Source of the DNA: Viscum album
Taxonomy: Eukaryota > Streptophyta > Magnoliopsida > Santalales > Viscaceae
Reading direction: 5' to 3'
Length of the DNA stretch: 64,000 nt
Assembly: GCA_963277665.1 (NCBI GenBank)
Contig: OY728122.1
Span: 2,129,038,024 to 2,129,102,023, forward strand
Positions 10,601 through 23,097 of this stretch are shown one piece after another. The notes beneath the pieces are model-generated. The model worked only from the letters and a program-made list of their open reading frames with translations. It searched no databases and had not been told where the DNA came from. Each line of letters starts with the position of its first letter. Position 1 is the stretch's first letter. Made by a program: the position numbers and the translations under genes.

Positions 10601-13600
10601 TATATTTCTCATTGTCCATTGAATTGCTTTATTCATAATTATTAACATAATTTTTTTATCTAAATTCACACTCTATCCCATTATTAAATGCAATATGATA
10701 TATTAAAATAAATACATGAAAATATATTACTATCAATAATTGTGTAATGTTTCATTTATTCATTATTTCTCCAATGATTCCATTACATTCCATCAATCTT
10801 GTATACTTTACTCCTTTCCACATAAACTATTTCAAACAAAAGGGTAATCTGGTGAAAAATTCAGTAAATCATTGACAGTGAATAGATATGATAGGGAAAC
10901 TAAATATATTATTTATATTTTTTTTGTTGTATATTATTTATTAACCATATTCATTATATAATCAATAGATATTCTATCCATAGATAAAATATTTCCATGA
11001 ATATAGTCTCACTAAACAAAAAATTCACTCCATATAAATTTAATATATATCTTATTTAACATAGGGTGTCAACGTTGTTTCATATATAGTCATCATTACC
11101 TTTTTATAATTAAATGTATATCCATATTCATCAATAAAAACCAGAATTTTTTTATATAATCATTTTGTACTATATTAATTAAATCTATGAGCACATATGG
11201 TTATTTTTGTTACAGAACTAGAATCATGGAAAATTCATAAATATCATATATTATGTGAAATTACATCATTCATGTATTATCTATGTTGAATTTTTAATGA
11301 TAACTAGAACCAAGATCATTATTTGAGAAATATAAGTTGCTTTGTAGTTGATTAATTATATCATCAAGGTTATGTAAATATTATTCATTATTTTAATTCT
11401 AATTATTTCTCTATATTTGAAAAACAATAATGATATATATATAATTATTTTTATGAAATATTATGGTTTCTTCCATAGGAGATTCAGTATGGAAAGGGAA
11501 TTCATTATCACAAACTATTTATTTTTATTCTATAATTCTTATAACTCAACTAAAACCATTTTATATGTATATTTTTATATGATATTTTGACAAAGGATTA
11601 GGACAATAGGGAAATTAAAACACAAATTCAGGTGGATACCCTGATATTTTATCGATAAATACATTTATATTATCCCATATAGTAGATAGATAATTAAATT
11701 TAATGATATACATGTCATTAAAGGATTCATTATGCATCTTAATTTTTTTAAAAGAAACCAAAACTATATTGTTCCAATACTAACATTAAATTTCATATCG
11801 ACCCATTAATAACATGTTTTATTGTTCAATTTTTTTTGAAAGTGTAATAACCAAATTTTAATAATTAACTCTATTTTATAAATTTTATGGCCAATGTAAA
11901 ATAGAATATTGTTAAAATCTATCCATTTGTTTGACTACTAGGTTTTTATTTAAATAACATAATTTTTTTAATAAGTAAAATTTATGACACATTCATCATT
12001 AATATATTTCCACTATGTGATTTAATATAATACTCCTCTTTGAAATTGAGGATTATTTAATGTTCACAAAAAAAATCAATATTAGAATGATTCTGTTGGG
12101 TCAAAATTATACAATGAATAATCCCACATTATATTTTTGAAAAATGTACAATTTATAGAGTAATGTAGTACCATGAAATTTTTATTTTTGTTCTAGTATA
12201 GTCTTGGACACACTCCATTAGATTATTTTAGGGTTGATTCCCATGTTTATTAGGGTGTTGATATGAGTAATTCCCCATATCAATATAATTGAGTCATTGT
12301 ACACTTTTTTATTAACTTTTATTTATTCACTCATGATATTTATGTTCTATATCACAAGAATTAAATCATTCTACCATTACCTTTAATCAATACCTTGTTT
12401 GTTTCCTCTTATATTTATTACAAAATGGGATTATTCCATCCCCTTATACTCTATTGAAGAATTAATTTGAGCATGAAACTCATATAATCTTTATGTCTCC
12501 ATTTTACATTTTAAAATACTAATATTCAGTAATTTCTTATTATTTATGATGAAATTGTTACAACCTCCACATTATATGAAAATAATAGGGTGATTAAGTC
12601 TCTACAAATACATTTCTTTAATCCATCTGAGAATCTATGATTATTTATTTTAGCGTATGAAATATTTTTCACATCATTGATTGGTATCCATATAATTTTA
12701 ACATGATATTAAATAATATATTAATATTCCATTTTTGATAAATTACAAAATTTCTTTTCAAAGTTATCTCATTACTAATGAGGTAATTATTTTTCAATTA
12801 AAATTACATTAAAGGATTTCAATTATATTCTTCAAACATCATTAACATTCATTGTAAATTGAATTAATGGATATCTTATTCATATTCTGTCCTAGGATGA
12901 TATCTACTCATGATAACCTTCTTTCATTAACTATATAAAATAGAGATAAATATCGCTTATAATGAATATTTATATTTGTATGATACTAATGGGTAAGTGG
13001 CCCCATAAAATTATATAGGTTGTAGCCTAATCAAGAATTCCAACATTCATACAAAATGAATACGTTAAAAATTATTCTCCATACAGTTTTTTGTATTTTA
13101 ATATCATTAGTTAAATAACCTTACATATTCATAATATTCATATTTACATTACCATAAATCATTATTTTGTTTATAGGATAATCTTGATACAAATTAATAC
13201 TATCAAGGGGGGTTGATTTCATTTTATTCAGTAAAAATTTGAAATTGTTGTATATAATACATTTGAATTAAATTAAAATCCATTTCATGTAATGTAGATA
13301 TATTTCTATAATATCACTATGGATTTTATTGGGTTATATTGTCAAAATATGATTTTTTTAATCTAATTCTTATAGTTTCAACTAATCATTACATAATTCC
13401 TACTATAACTCCCTTGTCACTAGTACCCTAATGCCAATGATTATTATATTATTTATTATAGATTACATAGGTCATAATAATTTTAATACAAAATTTTATT
13501 ATTATCAATAATAAATATATATTATTGAAAATCATATTATACTAGAAACTAATGATATATGAATGAAAAAATTGTAATTTTTCTTGAGAATTTGAAGCAT

Positions 13601-16600
13601 TATATATTGTAGTGATCAAGGTTTTCAGATGAAATATGAAACAATATAAAATTGGTTAGTGTGGATCTTGGGTACATGGTAACATAAAATAGAATTTTTC
13701 ATATCATAATTAGGTAAAAAATAATATGGATGGTATAAATTATATTCAAATGATTTTACATAACTAAAAACATGGTCTATAAATAAATTCATGGAATATA
13801 CAATAATGTAAATAATTAGATGATAAAAATAACAGATTTCATTTTAGTGGAAATAATTATTCTATAAATCATAATTATAGAATCATGAAATCAGGGAAAT
13901 ATTTCCAACGTATATAAAGGCCTCATTCCATGTTATTATAAATAAGTGAGAGGGGAATTACCAAAATTACCTAAAATATTTAGTCTCATAATAGAAAACA
14001 ATTCATCACTATGAAATATAATTCTATACCCGAACTTTAAGTAATATTTCATATACAACCATCAAATGAATTGATTACTTGAATTATAGATATCATAATG
14101 ATCCTTCAAGATCATTAATTGTATATGAAGGGTATCAGTTCCATAAATTTCTATATATTCCCTTAGGTATATGATATTTCATCATTCCATATTCAAAGGA
14201 ACATTTTTACTATATTTTTGTAAATTCAATAATAAACATAAAGAAATACAGTATTCCGAATGAATTTTAATCAAACACACACACACACATATATATATAA
14301 TTATAAAAATTAATTAGGAATAAATTTATGATGTAGTGGTTTGATTTGGAATTATTCTGTCGTTTTGGTTTGAAACCATGATGACAGTTTACCAATTCGT
14401 TTTCTATAGGAGTGATAAACTATGTGTGTAGTCAGGAAAAATATTTGTATACAATGCGGGGGTTAATTTAATAACCAACCATCTTATTTGTGGTTATTCC
14501 ACCTCATTGTATCAATCACTGATTCTATATCATCATTTTTAATTAAGATATTGAATAAATTGTTGTGAAAGAATACTCACTATAATTTACTAATTGATTC
14601 GGTATATTTTAAGGTTATTAGAGTGATCCACTATTATGAGGACTTATCAATGTTTTGTAATGATATGTAAATAAGATATATAATTCCTTACATGTCCACT
14701 TGTTTGTATTAATTAGGAAAAACCATTCATTGAAATTGAATGGAAATAGAAATATTTAATAAATAATCCATGGGTATAAGATGAAATCCCGTATTTTGGT
14801 AGAATATTTAATTCGATGAGACCTATAATTATTCAGAAGTATTAATCTATAAAGACCAGTATATCAAATATATCTTAATACCTTGGAAAAAAAATTATTA
14901 TATTAACATAATTTAACATTTCATTATATAAAGGAAAACAAATTCAATATAAAAGAGGAGGATTGGAGACCCTTATAAATATGGTGGATTAATCAAGCAT
15001 TGTAACTACTCCTTATATCTATAGAAACTCTTATAAATTATTAATTAGGTAGAAAATGATAGGTATTCCAAGATAAATATCTTTAGAGGTTATAGTGATG
15101 GATGAATTAATGGATTATAGATCCTTTGATAGTTTAAAATGAGGGAAAATTCCATTGATACTAAGACTATGAGATTGGTAAATGATCAATCACATCGATG
15201 TTAGATAGCATTAAAATTTTCAGGATCTAGATAAATGATGATAAGAATTTACAACCTGAAAAATTCATATTGATGGGGTTTGATTCATATATGTTTAACA
15301 AAAAAAATTTCCTAGGAAGATTATAGATTTTTACCACTTATTGACACGTATAGTTATGTACCATGGTAAATAATATTTTTACCAAAAATATATAATATAA
15401 CTTTATATCCAATTATGAGGTGACGAATACATGTTTTTAATCAATTTGATTAATTTTATGTTCAAATTTTTTTAAATAACACTCATTTTTGGAAAAATAT
15501 ATACAGTATAATTGTTATAAAGAAAATAAATTTTAAAAAATCTTATACATTGTTATAAAAAATGAAAATCAATTCACAGTGAAATAAATTTATATATTTT
15601 TCAATATCAATTTAAATTATATATTATAGTGACAATTTAAAATATTTAAATTATACATATTTAGATAAAAATTACACAATGATTTTAAGAGAAGTTTAAA
15701 AATAAAACAAAAATTCTTGTTATAGACAGTACTAACTTTTAACTCTTTAAGTTAGTTATCTCTATAAAAATGAAATTTAAATTCTTATATAATTTATATA
15801 AGATGATATCAAGTTAAATTTCATTTTAGTGAATATATTTCACTATATATGGGAATATTAATTTATTAAATTTGTTTAATTTTGAAAAATAAAATGAAAA
15901 ATTTTGTGGTTATTATTCATAATATTTTTCATGGTAAATATAAATATTTTCAAGGACATATATGTTTAATTATATTAAGATTTATTTAATAATTATTTTT
16001 AATTTGTAATTACAATTAAATAATATATTTCATTTGGACCCATAATAAAAAATTGTAAATTATTTTATTTAGATATCAATACATTCATATATAGAGATTC
16101 GGAGATTCGTCTAATAAATAGGAGAATATGCTTAATATGAACACACTATGATCAATCTTGTTGAATATTCCTCATCAATTTAGAGGAGAACCTAGTACTA
16201 ATGTGATAATAGATTGGATTGAGATAGTAAATAATAGTTATATTTGGATCAGAAACCTAACAAAGATATGTTGTCACTTGTATTGATCATTTTTAGGTAT
16301 TATTTTGTTTTTTTGGTAATTATTTATAAAAATAATGTTAATACTACATAACAAGGGTTGGTTATGTGACACTTATTTTGTTGTAGTTTTAACTAGTGAT
16401 ATTGTGTAAAAATTTTCATTATCATATTCTAGACCTTATTCATTATATCATAATAATTTTTAAGTATGATATGTTTTCATAGAACACATGATATAATATC
16501 TGAATAATTGATGATATCAATTATTAAAATCATAAATTCATGAGTGAGGCCTCAATATTGGGTGGGATCTAGATGTCAACTTATGCAACCCATCCTACTA

Positions 16601-16866
16601 TGGAGTTCGGAGATTTATAGTTATAGAGGTCCTCAATATGGTACTTTATTGTATTGTATAACTTACATTTATTTCCATTATACAGTGGCACATGTACTAA
16701 ATGATAATTGAATGAGGTAAAAATTTATTTCTCTAAAATTGTATATTTAGAATAACATTTTTAAGTATCCCTATCCAAACCCCTTTGTTTAGGTACTCAT
16801 CTAGTGGTGATCATCCTCACATCGTTATTTTCTAATAGATTGTGGAATTATTAATTAAGAGAGATG
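7607..16866. other. AT-rich gene desert, about 9.3 kb
   Basis: Every frame is closed by stops within about 60 codons. The base composition is extremely AT-rich and CG dinucleotides are rare. I find no retrotransposon motif, no long terminal or tandem repeat and no RNA gene. The one frame of 61 codons (9739-9924, minus) has no recognisable domain. The likeliest reading is ancient methylated repeat DNA worn down by C-to-T change, but that is inference. Confidence 0.6.
14271..14300. repeat. AC/AT microsatellite
   Basis: A run of CA dinucleotides passes directly into TA dinucleotides, a compound microsatellite typical of AT-rich intergenic DNA. Confidence 0.85.
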
Positions 16867-18730
16867 TATGATCCTGAACTATGTGGATGTATATCCTAGT
16901 TTGATTTTTTTGGTTTTAATATATTTTTTTGGGCCAATGAAATTCTTATTAGGAGTGTGAGGTTCTTTGGGGGTGTTCAATGGGTTCTGATCACGAATGG
17001 ATGGAAAATGAGGCCAAACATTGTGTGGTTCATAGTGGGCACATGGTTGAAAAAACATGGAATCCATAGAAAATGGAATATCACACGGTTTGTGAATTAT
17101 TTGTAAATAGTGCGAGCCTACCCAGGTAACTGTGTGACCCAAATCCATGTGTAAATTTTCTTGTGCATGATTTCCATAGGGTTTGGTAAACCATACCGGT
17201 AAACCATGCATCCTAATAATGTTGAGAAATTAAAAACAATTCTCACTACATAATTTTATGTTCCCAATCATTTTTATTCTCCATTCCACTCGTTTCAGCC
17301 CTGGTGAATAACCCTGGAGTCTAAAACATTCTAAGGGTGATTCTAGCTCATCTACATTCCATCGGGTGTTCCATCAGTTTTGGAATTAATCCCAATGTAT
17401 GACTAATACATTCATTCCATATATTATCTAGATTAGGGTTTTCATCATGGGAAATTGTCATCTGAATCCTAAAAACACACTATTTATGAGGAATCAATGT
17501 TGTATATTTAAAGTGGATCTAGATCATGATATTAGGAGACAATTAAAATTTTCATTATAAATGGATTAATGGTTTGTGTTATAAACTAATATCCCACTGT
17601 TTTTATATGGATTTGTGCTTGCAATGTAGTGATCTTGTTTTCCCCATGATGAGTTCTTGGCGCTGTTTGTGAGATTTAATATGATGGGTTTACAAATGAA
17701 ACATTGAACCCCACATGATCTATGAGATAGTCATGGATAATTACTTAACAAATTTGGGGCTACCCATGGGGTGCACTGTCCTTCCCAACCATGTTTAATG
17801 AAAAGTTTTAGTGCGAAATGGAGATATTATTATATAGTGACCAATATAAACATGTATATTTATTTATTGATGATTAAAAACAGAAAATTGTTAGTGTTGC
17901 ATAGATGTGGGTAATGGATAGGGGGTATCTTGTATTTATGTGAAATGATTTATATGAGATTAATGGTAATGTAAAAAATTATGTGTGATTTTTAATTTAA
18001 ATACATAAACTAACAATTATAAGGGAAATGATAAATGTGATAATGGAGTTGACATATTTAAATGGATTTATATGTTTATTGGTTTAGTGATGTATAAATA
18101 GTGAATATGAACACTAATGTTTTCTTATTAAATGAAAATTTTTCTAAATGGATTTGTAAGGTAAAATTTCAATGTGTTAATTGGTTATAGAATAATGTTA
18201 ATTTCCTTTTTGGTTGTTATGGAATGTGATTACTATTGGAATTGGTTATGTTTGGTGGTATTATTGTATATGGGTAGTGAATGGAAAAATAATCATGTAC
18301 CCATGGCTTCATAGAATGTGTTATTTTTATGAGGATCTATGCAAATGGGTTTAGTTAGACATAGGGTCAAAATTCACATAAAAAATTACAGATTAGGGAA
18401 GGGGATTGTGTTTTATTCTCCTAATTGTTTCTTTCGATGAGTCCACCTGGACTGAGGCTTCATAGTGAGTGTATTTTAATTTTGATGTTGTGTTTATCCC
18501 TATAGAGATAGGGGACTTTACATATTCTTTTTATGAATTGATATTGAGGAAAATACCTAATCCATTGAGCACAAGACAAAATTGAATTAAGTAATAAATA
18601 TGTTATAAGTAATTATATACGAAAAAATACCAAGAATTACGTCAGTGAACATTGTTAATTTATTTAAACCAAAGTTTCATTCATTTATATTCATTTATTT
18701 ACACTTTCATTCACAATTTATCCAGAAATT
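16867..18730 (+). other. Less AT-rich stretch, possible upstream part of the E2 5' LTR
   Basis: Base composition becomes more balanced here than in the desert upstream. A 5' LTR for E2 must begin somewhere before 18731, and TGTATGATCC at 16867 would be an acceptable start giving a 2.3 kb LTR. There is no matching upstream copy or target duplication to prove it. The 110-codon minus-strand frame at 16879-17211 has no domain I recognise. Confidence 0.3.
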
Positions 18731-19166
18731 ATATATTTTTAGACACCATTGGTGGTGAACTACTTAGGTGTACTCACACCCTACCATAGCATCCATTGGG
18801 AACCAAAGAGGACTTCATTCTTTCATGTTAGGGAAATTTTACGGACAATGGTTCTAGGGTGTTAATTATTTCTTAGGATGTACTTGTATAGGGTTTTGTA
18901 TATATATTCATGACCATTTTGAGGATTCTATTGTTTTCATTATTTTGGTTTTTGGAACTTTTCAATGTAACAACACAACATGGAATATTAGTTTTAGTTT
19001 GTGGTTATAACCTATTTTTGGAGATGCTACATACACATGTTCGTTCATTATTATTATTATTTTCCTCTTTTTACAATGTGATCTACTATATATTACTATG
19101 ATAAAAACTATCTAGACACCCCATGTTTCTATCTAGAAACTCGCAACTAGTCAGAATCATTGTGTG
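18731..19166 (+). repeat. E2 5' LTR, end portion
   Basis: It aligns with 35630-36060: both have TAGACAC-ATTGGTGGTG, then ACTCACACCC or ATCACACCCC, and near the end CYCCATGT-x6-ATCT with CGC-ACTAG or CGCTAGTGG. The 3' copy carries about 75 additional bases before its end, so the 5' copy probably lost its last part. Confidence 0.55.
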
Positions 19167-19168
19167 AA

Positions 19169-19181
19169 TTGGTATTCAAGC
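19169..19181 (+). other. E2 primer binding site
   Basis: TTGGTATTCAAGC follows the LTR segment and differs from the Met-tRNA primer site TTGGTATCAGAGC only by small changes around the centre. Confidence 0.55.
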
Positions 19182-20249
19182 TTGGGGTCATGTGGAAACT
19201 ATTCACAGATCACAGATTTAGTGGCTCTTTGGACTAGTAAGTTACAAATTGGTTTCCTAGTCTTTATATTCATTTGATTTACTATTCAGTATGGTAGATT
19301 GGAGAATAGGATGTGTCGGTCCGTGGAAATGGGCACATTCATAGTATAACAATTCCCATATATGTGGGGGAAATCCATGTCACTAGATGTGGTTATTATT
19401 TATCCTGATAATTGTTGTTATACTTGATGATATTTCAATATAGGGTGATGAACATGATGTGTGATGTGACTATTTTATTATATTTTTCTAATCTACAGAA
19501 TGGAATAATGTTGTGCATTCAGACATTGTTTTATGCACCTAGAGATATATGTGACATTCATCATGATAGGAACACATGGGATGTGTGTTTGGGGTATTTG
19601 GGTTCAATAAATTTAACATTTCTGAAAATTTTATGAAACGGTGTGCAATGTACAACATGTTTTTTTTAGATATTTTACCAATTTTAGCCATGATTCGTTG
19701 TAGGGATGGTCAAGGATCTTGTCTGGGATGTGTCAGGTGACATTTGGGATAGAGTTTTTGAATGGATTTTTTTCGTTAAAAGATATACATATTTTATATA
19801 AATTGTGGAATATTTGTATTATGTGTTCTAATGAATGTGTTTTGAAATGTAGAGAAATATTGGCCAAAAAATCTATGTTGATTTGCTGAAAAATGGATGT
19901 TGCGTAGATTAGTCTTCAAGTAGCATATAAAAATAATGTAGAGATCCTAGAAAATATAGAAGACCCCTTTCATGAGAATATTTCTCAATCCATCAAAATG
20001 ATGGAATGGGACCAATGGAGGTTTATTCCATTCCTGATTGATCATAAAAAGGAATTTCATATACAACACCCTTCAATCGTTACAGGAGATGGAGTACCCA
20101 ATGAAGCCATGGTTTAGATAGTTTCCATCCAGATGATTCTTTATAATTTAGAGACATTTTCGAAAAAGATTCTTCTGTGAGAACTATATGTTGAGAGGTC
20201 TGTAAAATAATTGGATGGATGTCAATGTGTTGACCAAGCAGACTAAAGG

Positions 20250-20620
20250 AATGTAATGGAAAGATTTCAAAGAGAGGTTTCTTGAATATTTATATCCATG
20301 AACAAAGTGGTATGTCATTGATAAATTATTTAGGAGTTCTAACCAAGGGGAACCCCCATTTACGGATTACGCAAGTCGTTTCATTGATTTGTGTAATTTT
20401 AGTCTGCAATTTGCATGAGATGAAGAAGCTATAGAGAAACATTTTCAGGATGTACTGATACACAAGATCAGGTCTCATGAGTACATATATCTCCAAAAAC
20501 AAAATTCAAAGGTAGTGGATCATGCCATTACCTCATAAAAGAACTTATATAGGGCTTCCAGAAGTGAACATGAGGTACCATTTTGGAAAGCAAGTGTTGT
20601 TCCTTCCAATGGAATGAGGC
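20250..20620 (+). pseudogene. gag: E2 gag remnant
   Basis: From 20257 one reads WKDFKERFLEYLYP, then FTDYASRFIDLCNFSLQFA and DEEAIEKHFQDVLIHKIRS, with in-frame stops between. This corresponds to the retrotransposon Gag domain, in which FKERF and the YA-x-RF block are typical. A possible nucleic-acid-binding region downstream (about 20690-20760) has cysteines but no proper CCHC spacing. The rest up to 21560 holds protease-region sequence too decayed to call. Confidence 0.7.
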
Positions 20621-21559
20621 AACATTTTAGGAGTTTCTATTAGGATTTTATGTCATAGAATAGTCAAAAAGAGTGTAATTATAAAAGGGTGGAGATAAGG
20701 TGTCCTGTTTTTAGTGTGTATGGTCTGAATAATTGCTCGATTGGTTTCCCCAACACCTATTGAATTTTGATTGTATAGAAAAATGGAACTTGTGTAGAGA
20801 ATATGTAGGAATACCACCCAGTTAGGATCATATTGGTTCTTGATGTATATGACGAGTTTTGGAAGGGGGTCGGTATGCCCATATCATGAAAAATGATAGT
20901 TTTGGATATGTTTTTCTTGTCAAGGAGGTGGATGTGGTACTCCGAAGTGGGATATTCCATTCCTGTAGGATAGATCGACCCCACAGACTCAAGATAAAGC
21001 CCAGGTCCATGGGGTAGGTCAGTTTCTCATAGATCAGACTACACCAAGAGGTGGTGAGGCTAGACCATCGACTGTTCATGGTAAGATACTTATAGCTTCA
21101 ACACTATGTAGTGATTTATTTTCAATGGACAACAAAAATCTTTTATATCATATCACTTTCATATTTTTTACTATAAATGGTACATGAATATTTGGTTATG
21201 TTTCTTGAAAAAAAATTAGGCATGAGAGATAGTGATATCAGACAATGTAGTGATTGTTCCTTCAAGATCAGTGGGATCCATTTTCTGTGGGACCTTTTTT
21301 TCCACAAGATGCCAAATTTTGATTTCATTTTGTCTATGGATATTCTGTTGTTGTAACATTCCTGTATCAAATACTACCATCATCAGGTAATTTTTACTTC
21401 ACTTACGGGAGACACGTATGTCCTTTGGGTGGAGTGGGATTCCCGGGCCAGCCATATTGGGATGATTTTCATGCAGTTGTGCAAAATCATAGACCAAGTG
21501 AATGTTATTTTGTAGGATGATGGTGTAGTTATGTACCATATATTTCCTTCATTAGTGTA

Positions 21560-21801
21560 TGTGTGTGTTTCAAGATCTGTTAATTGAGTATTTCTCACGG
21601 ATTCCAACCAAAAGGGACATTGAGTATTAGATATAGTTTCCATTGGAGGATGATCCAATTTTCATTCCGCAATATGTAATTTTACTTGAAGAACACTTGG
21701 AATAGAAGTTTCATTTGGAGGAATTAGAGAATAAACGTTCCATTTGTCATAGTATGTCTCGTTGGGGGTCTCCCCCGTTATTTTCTAATAATTTTTATGG
21801 A
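21560..21801 (+). pseudogene. pol: E2 protease-RT linker and N-terminal RT, cut by E3
   Basis: Readable blocks are SRIPTKRDIEY (the G-x-PP-x-RDIEF linker before RT), LEEHLE, and SMSRWGSPPLFSNNFYG, the conserved start of RT. The frame stops at 21801, where the E3 LTR begins. RT resumes at 34715 on the other side of E3, so this is one gene split by an insertion. Confidence 0.75.
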
Positions 21802-23097
21802 TGTTACTTCATGAACCTGGTGCCACTAAATGGTACCCTGATCCATTTGGCAACATGCATTCATTAACGCTTCCCCATACGCCAGACGGTTCTAACTAGA
21901 AGTTAGGGTCTGATAAGTCAATGTTGTGTATACTATACCCTCTTTTATTAGAATAAAACTCCAAAAGAATCAAACACAAAAAAAGTGCGGAAGAATTTAA
22001 ATAACCTAAACTATACAAATTAATATTATGGTCAAAATGATATAATACAATACTCAACTAAAAATTAAAATATACTATGACAATTAGAATATCAATTGTC
22101 TATAATGAAACTAAAATTAAAGACACAAGGACTCCAATGCAGGTCCCAAACCACGTCTGATTCCCTCTTCCATTCTCCAATCCCAAACAAAAATCTATCC
22201 TAGGGCCTTTCCCTTATCTTGTCCCACAACAACATAGTCTACTAGGGTTCTGATCAGGGGCCCCATGTTGGGTTTGAGTACCACTCCATATTCCACCACC
22301 AATTGTGTCTATAACAATTCATGTAAAGAGATAGTGCATGGTGTTTTTTGAGTCAAAAAACACAATTCATAATTAAATAGTTTTCACATGTTCATTTAAT
22401 CATTAATCATCACATTTGGACCATTTTAAATTCAGGTTTCCCATATTAATCATCATTCATTATTACTACTCATGTGGTGTTAAACGTCATTCACGAACCC
22501 AAAATCTAATTTAGTATAAGTCACCATGCCTAACACAAAATATCTCATTCAGTGTAGGTCTTATTTCCTAGAAACCCACAATCTCATGAATAAATAACTA
22601 TTATGGAGGAATTCCTAGTCCAACTCCCAACTTTTAATCAGTCTAGAAGGCTATGTCTACCACCATAAAAATATCATCCATTTAATCATGATTAAATTCA
22701 CTAGAATTATTCACATCATTCCATTACTAAACCAATGATTTGTTAAACATTTAAATGGACACTATTTTACTCAATAATTAACTAATAACATAACCCATTT
22801 ATTAACTAATCAATTAATCAATCAATCAACACATTTCACATTCCATAATTAATTCTTCCAAATTTAATATCCCTATCAAATATCAACAAGACATAATTAA
22901 TTCTAACATTTAATTATCTCTGATCAACATTATTGAATATAATTAATCCTCACAAATAATTATCCTACATTTCCAAACATCATTTCATAAATAATTTCCC
23001 AAAATTAATTATCTTGACAAAATCAATTATTATATCTCAATTACAATATCTCCTCCCAAAACCAATCTCCAAATAAATATCTATATGGGAAACCCCC

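Noticed and set aside
16879..17211. 110-codon open frame on the minus strand
   Set aside because: It has no domain I recognise and biased His/Pro/Lys content, and it lies in sequence that is probably part of the old E2 LTR. Length alone does not support a gene.
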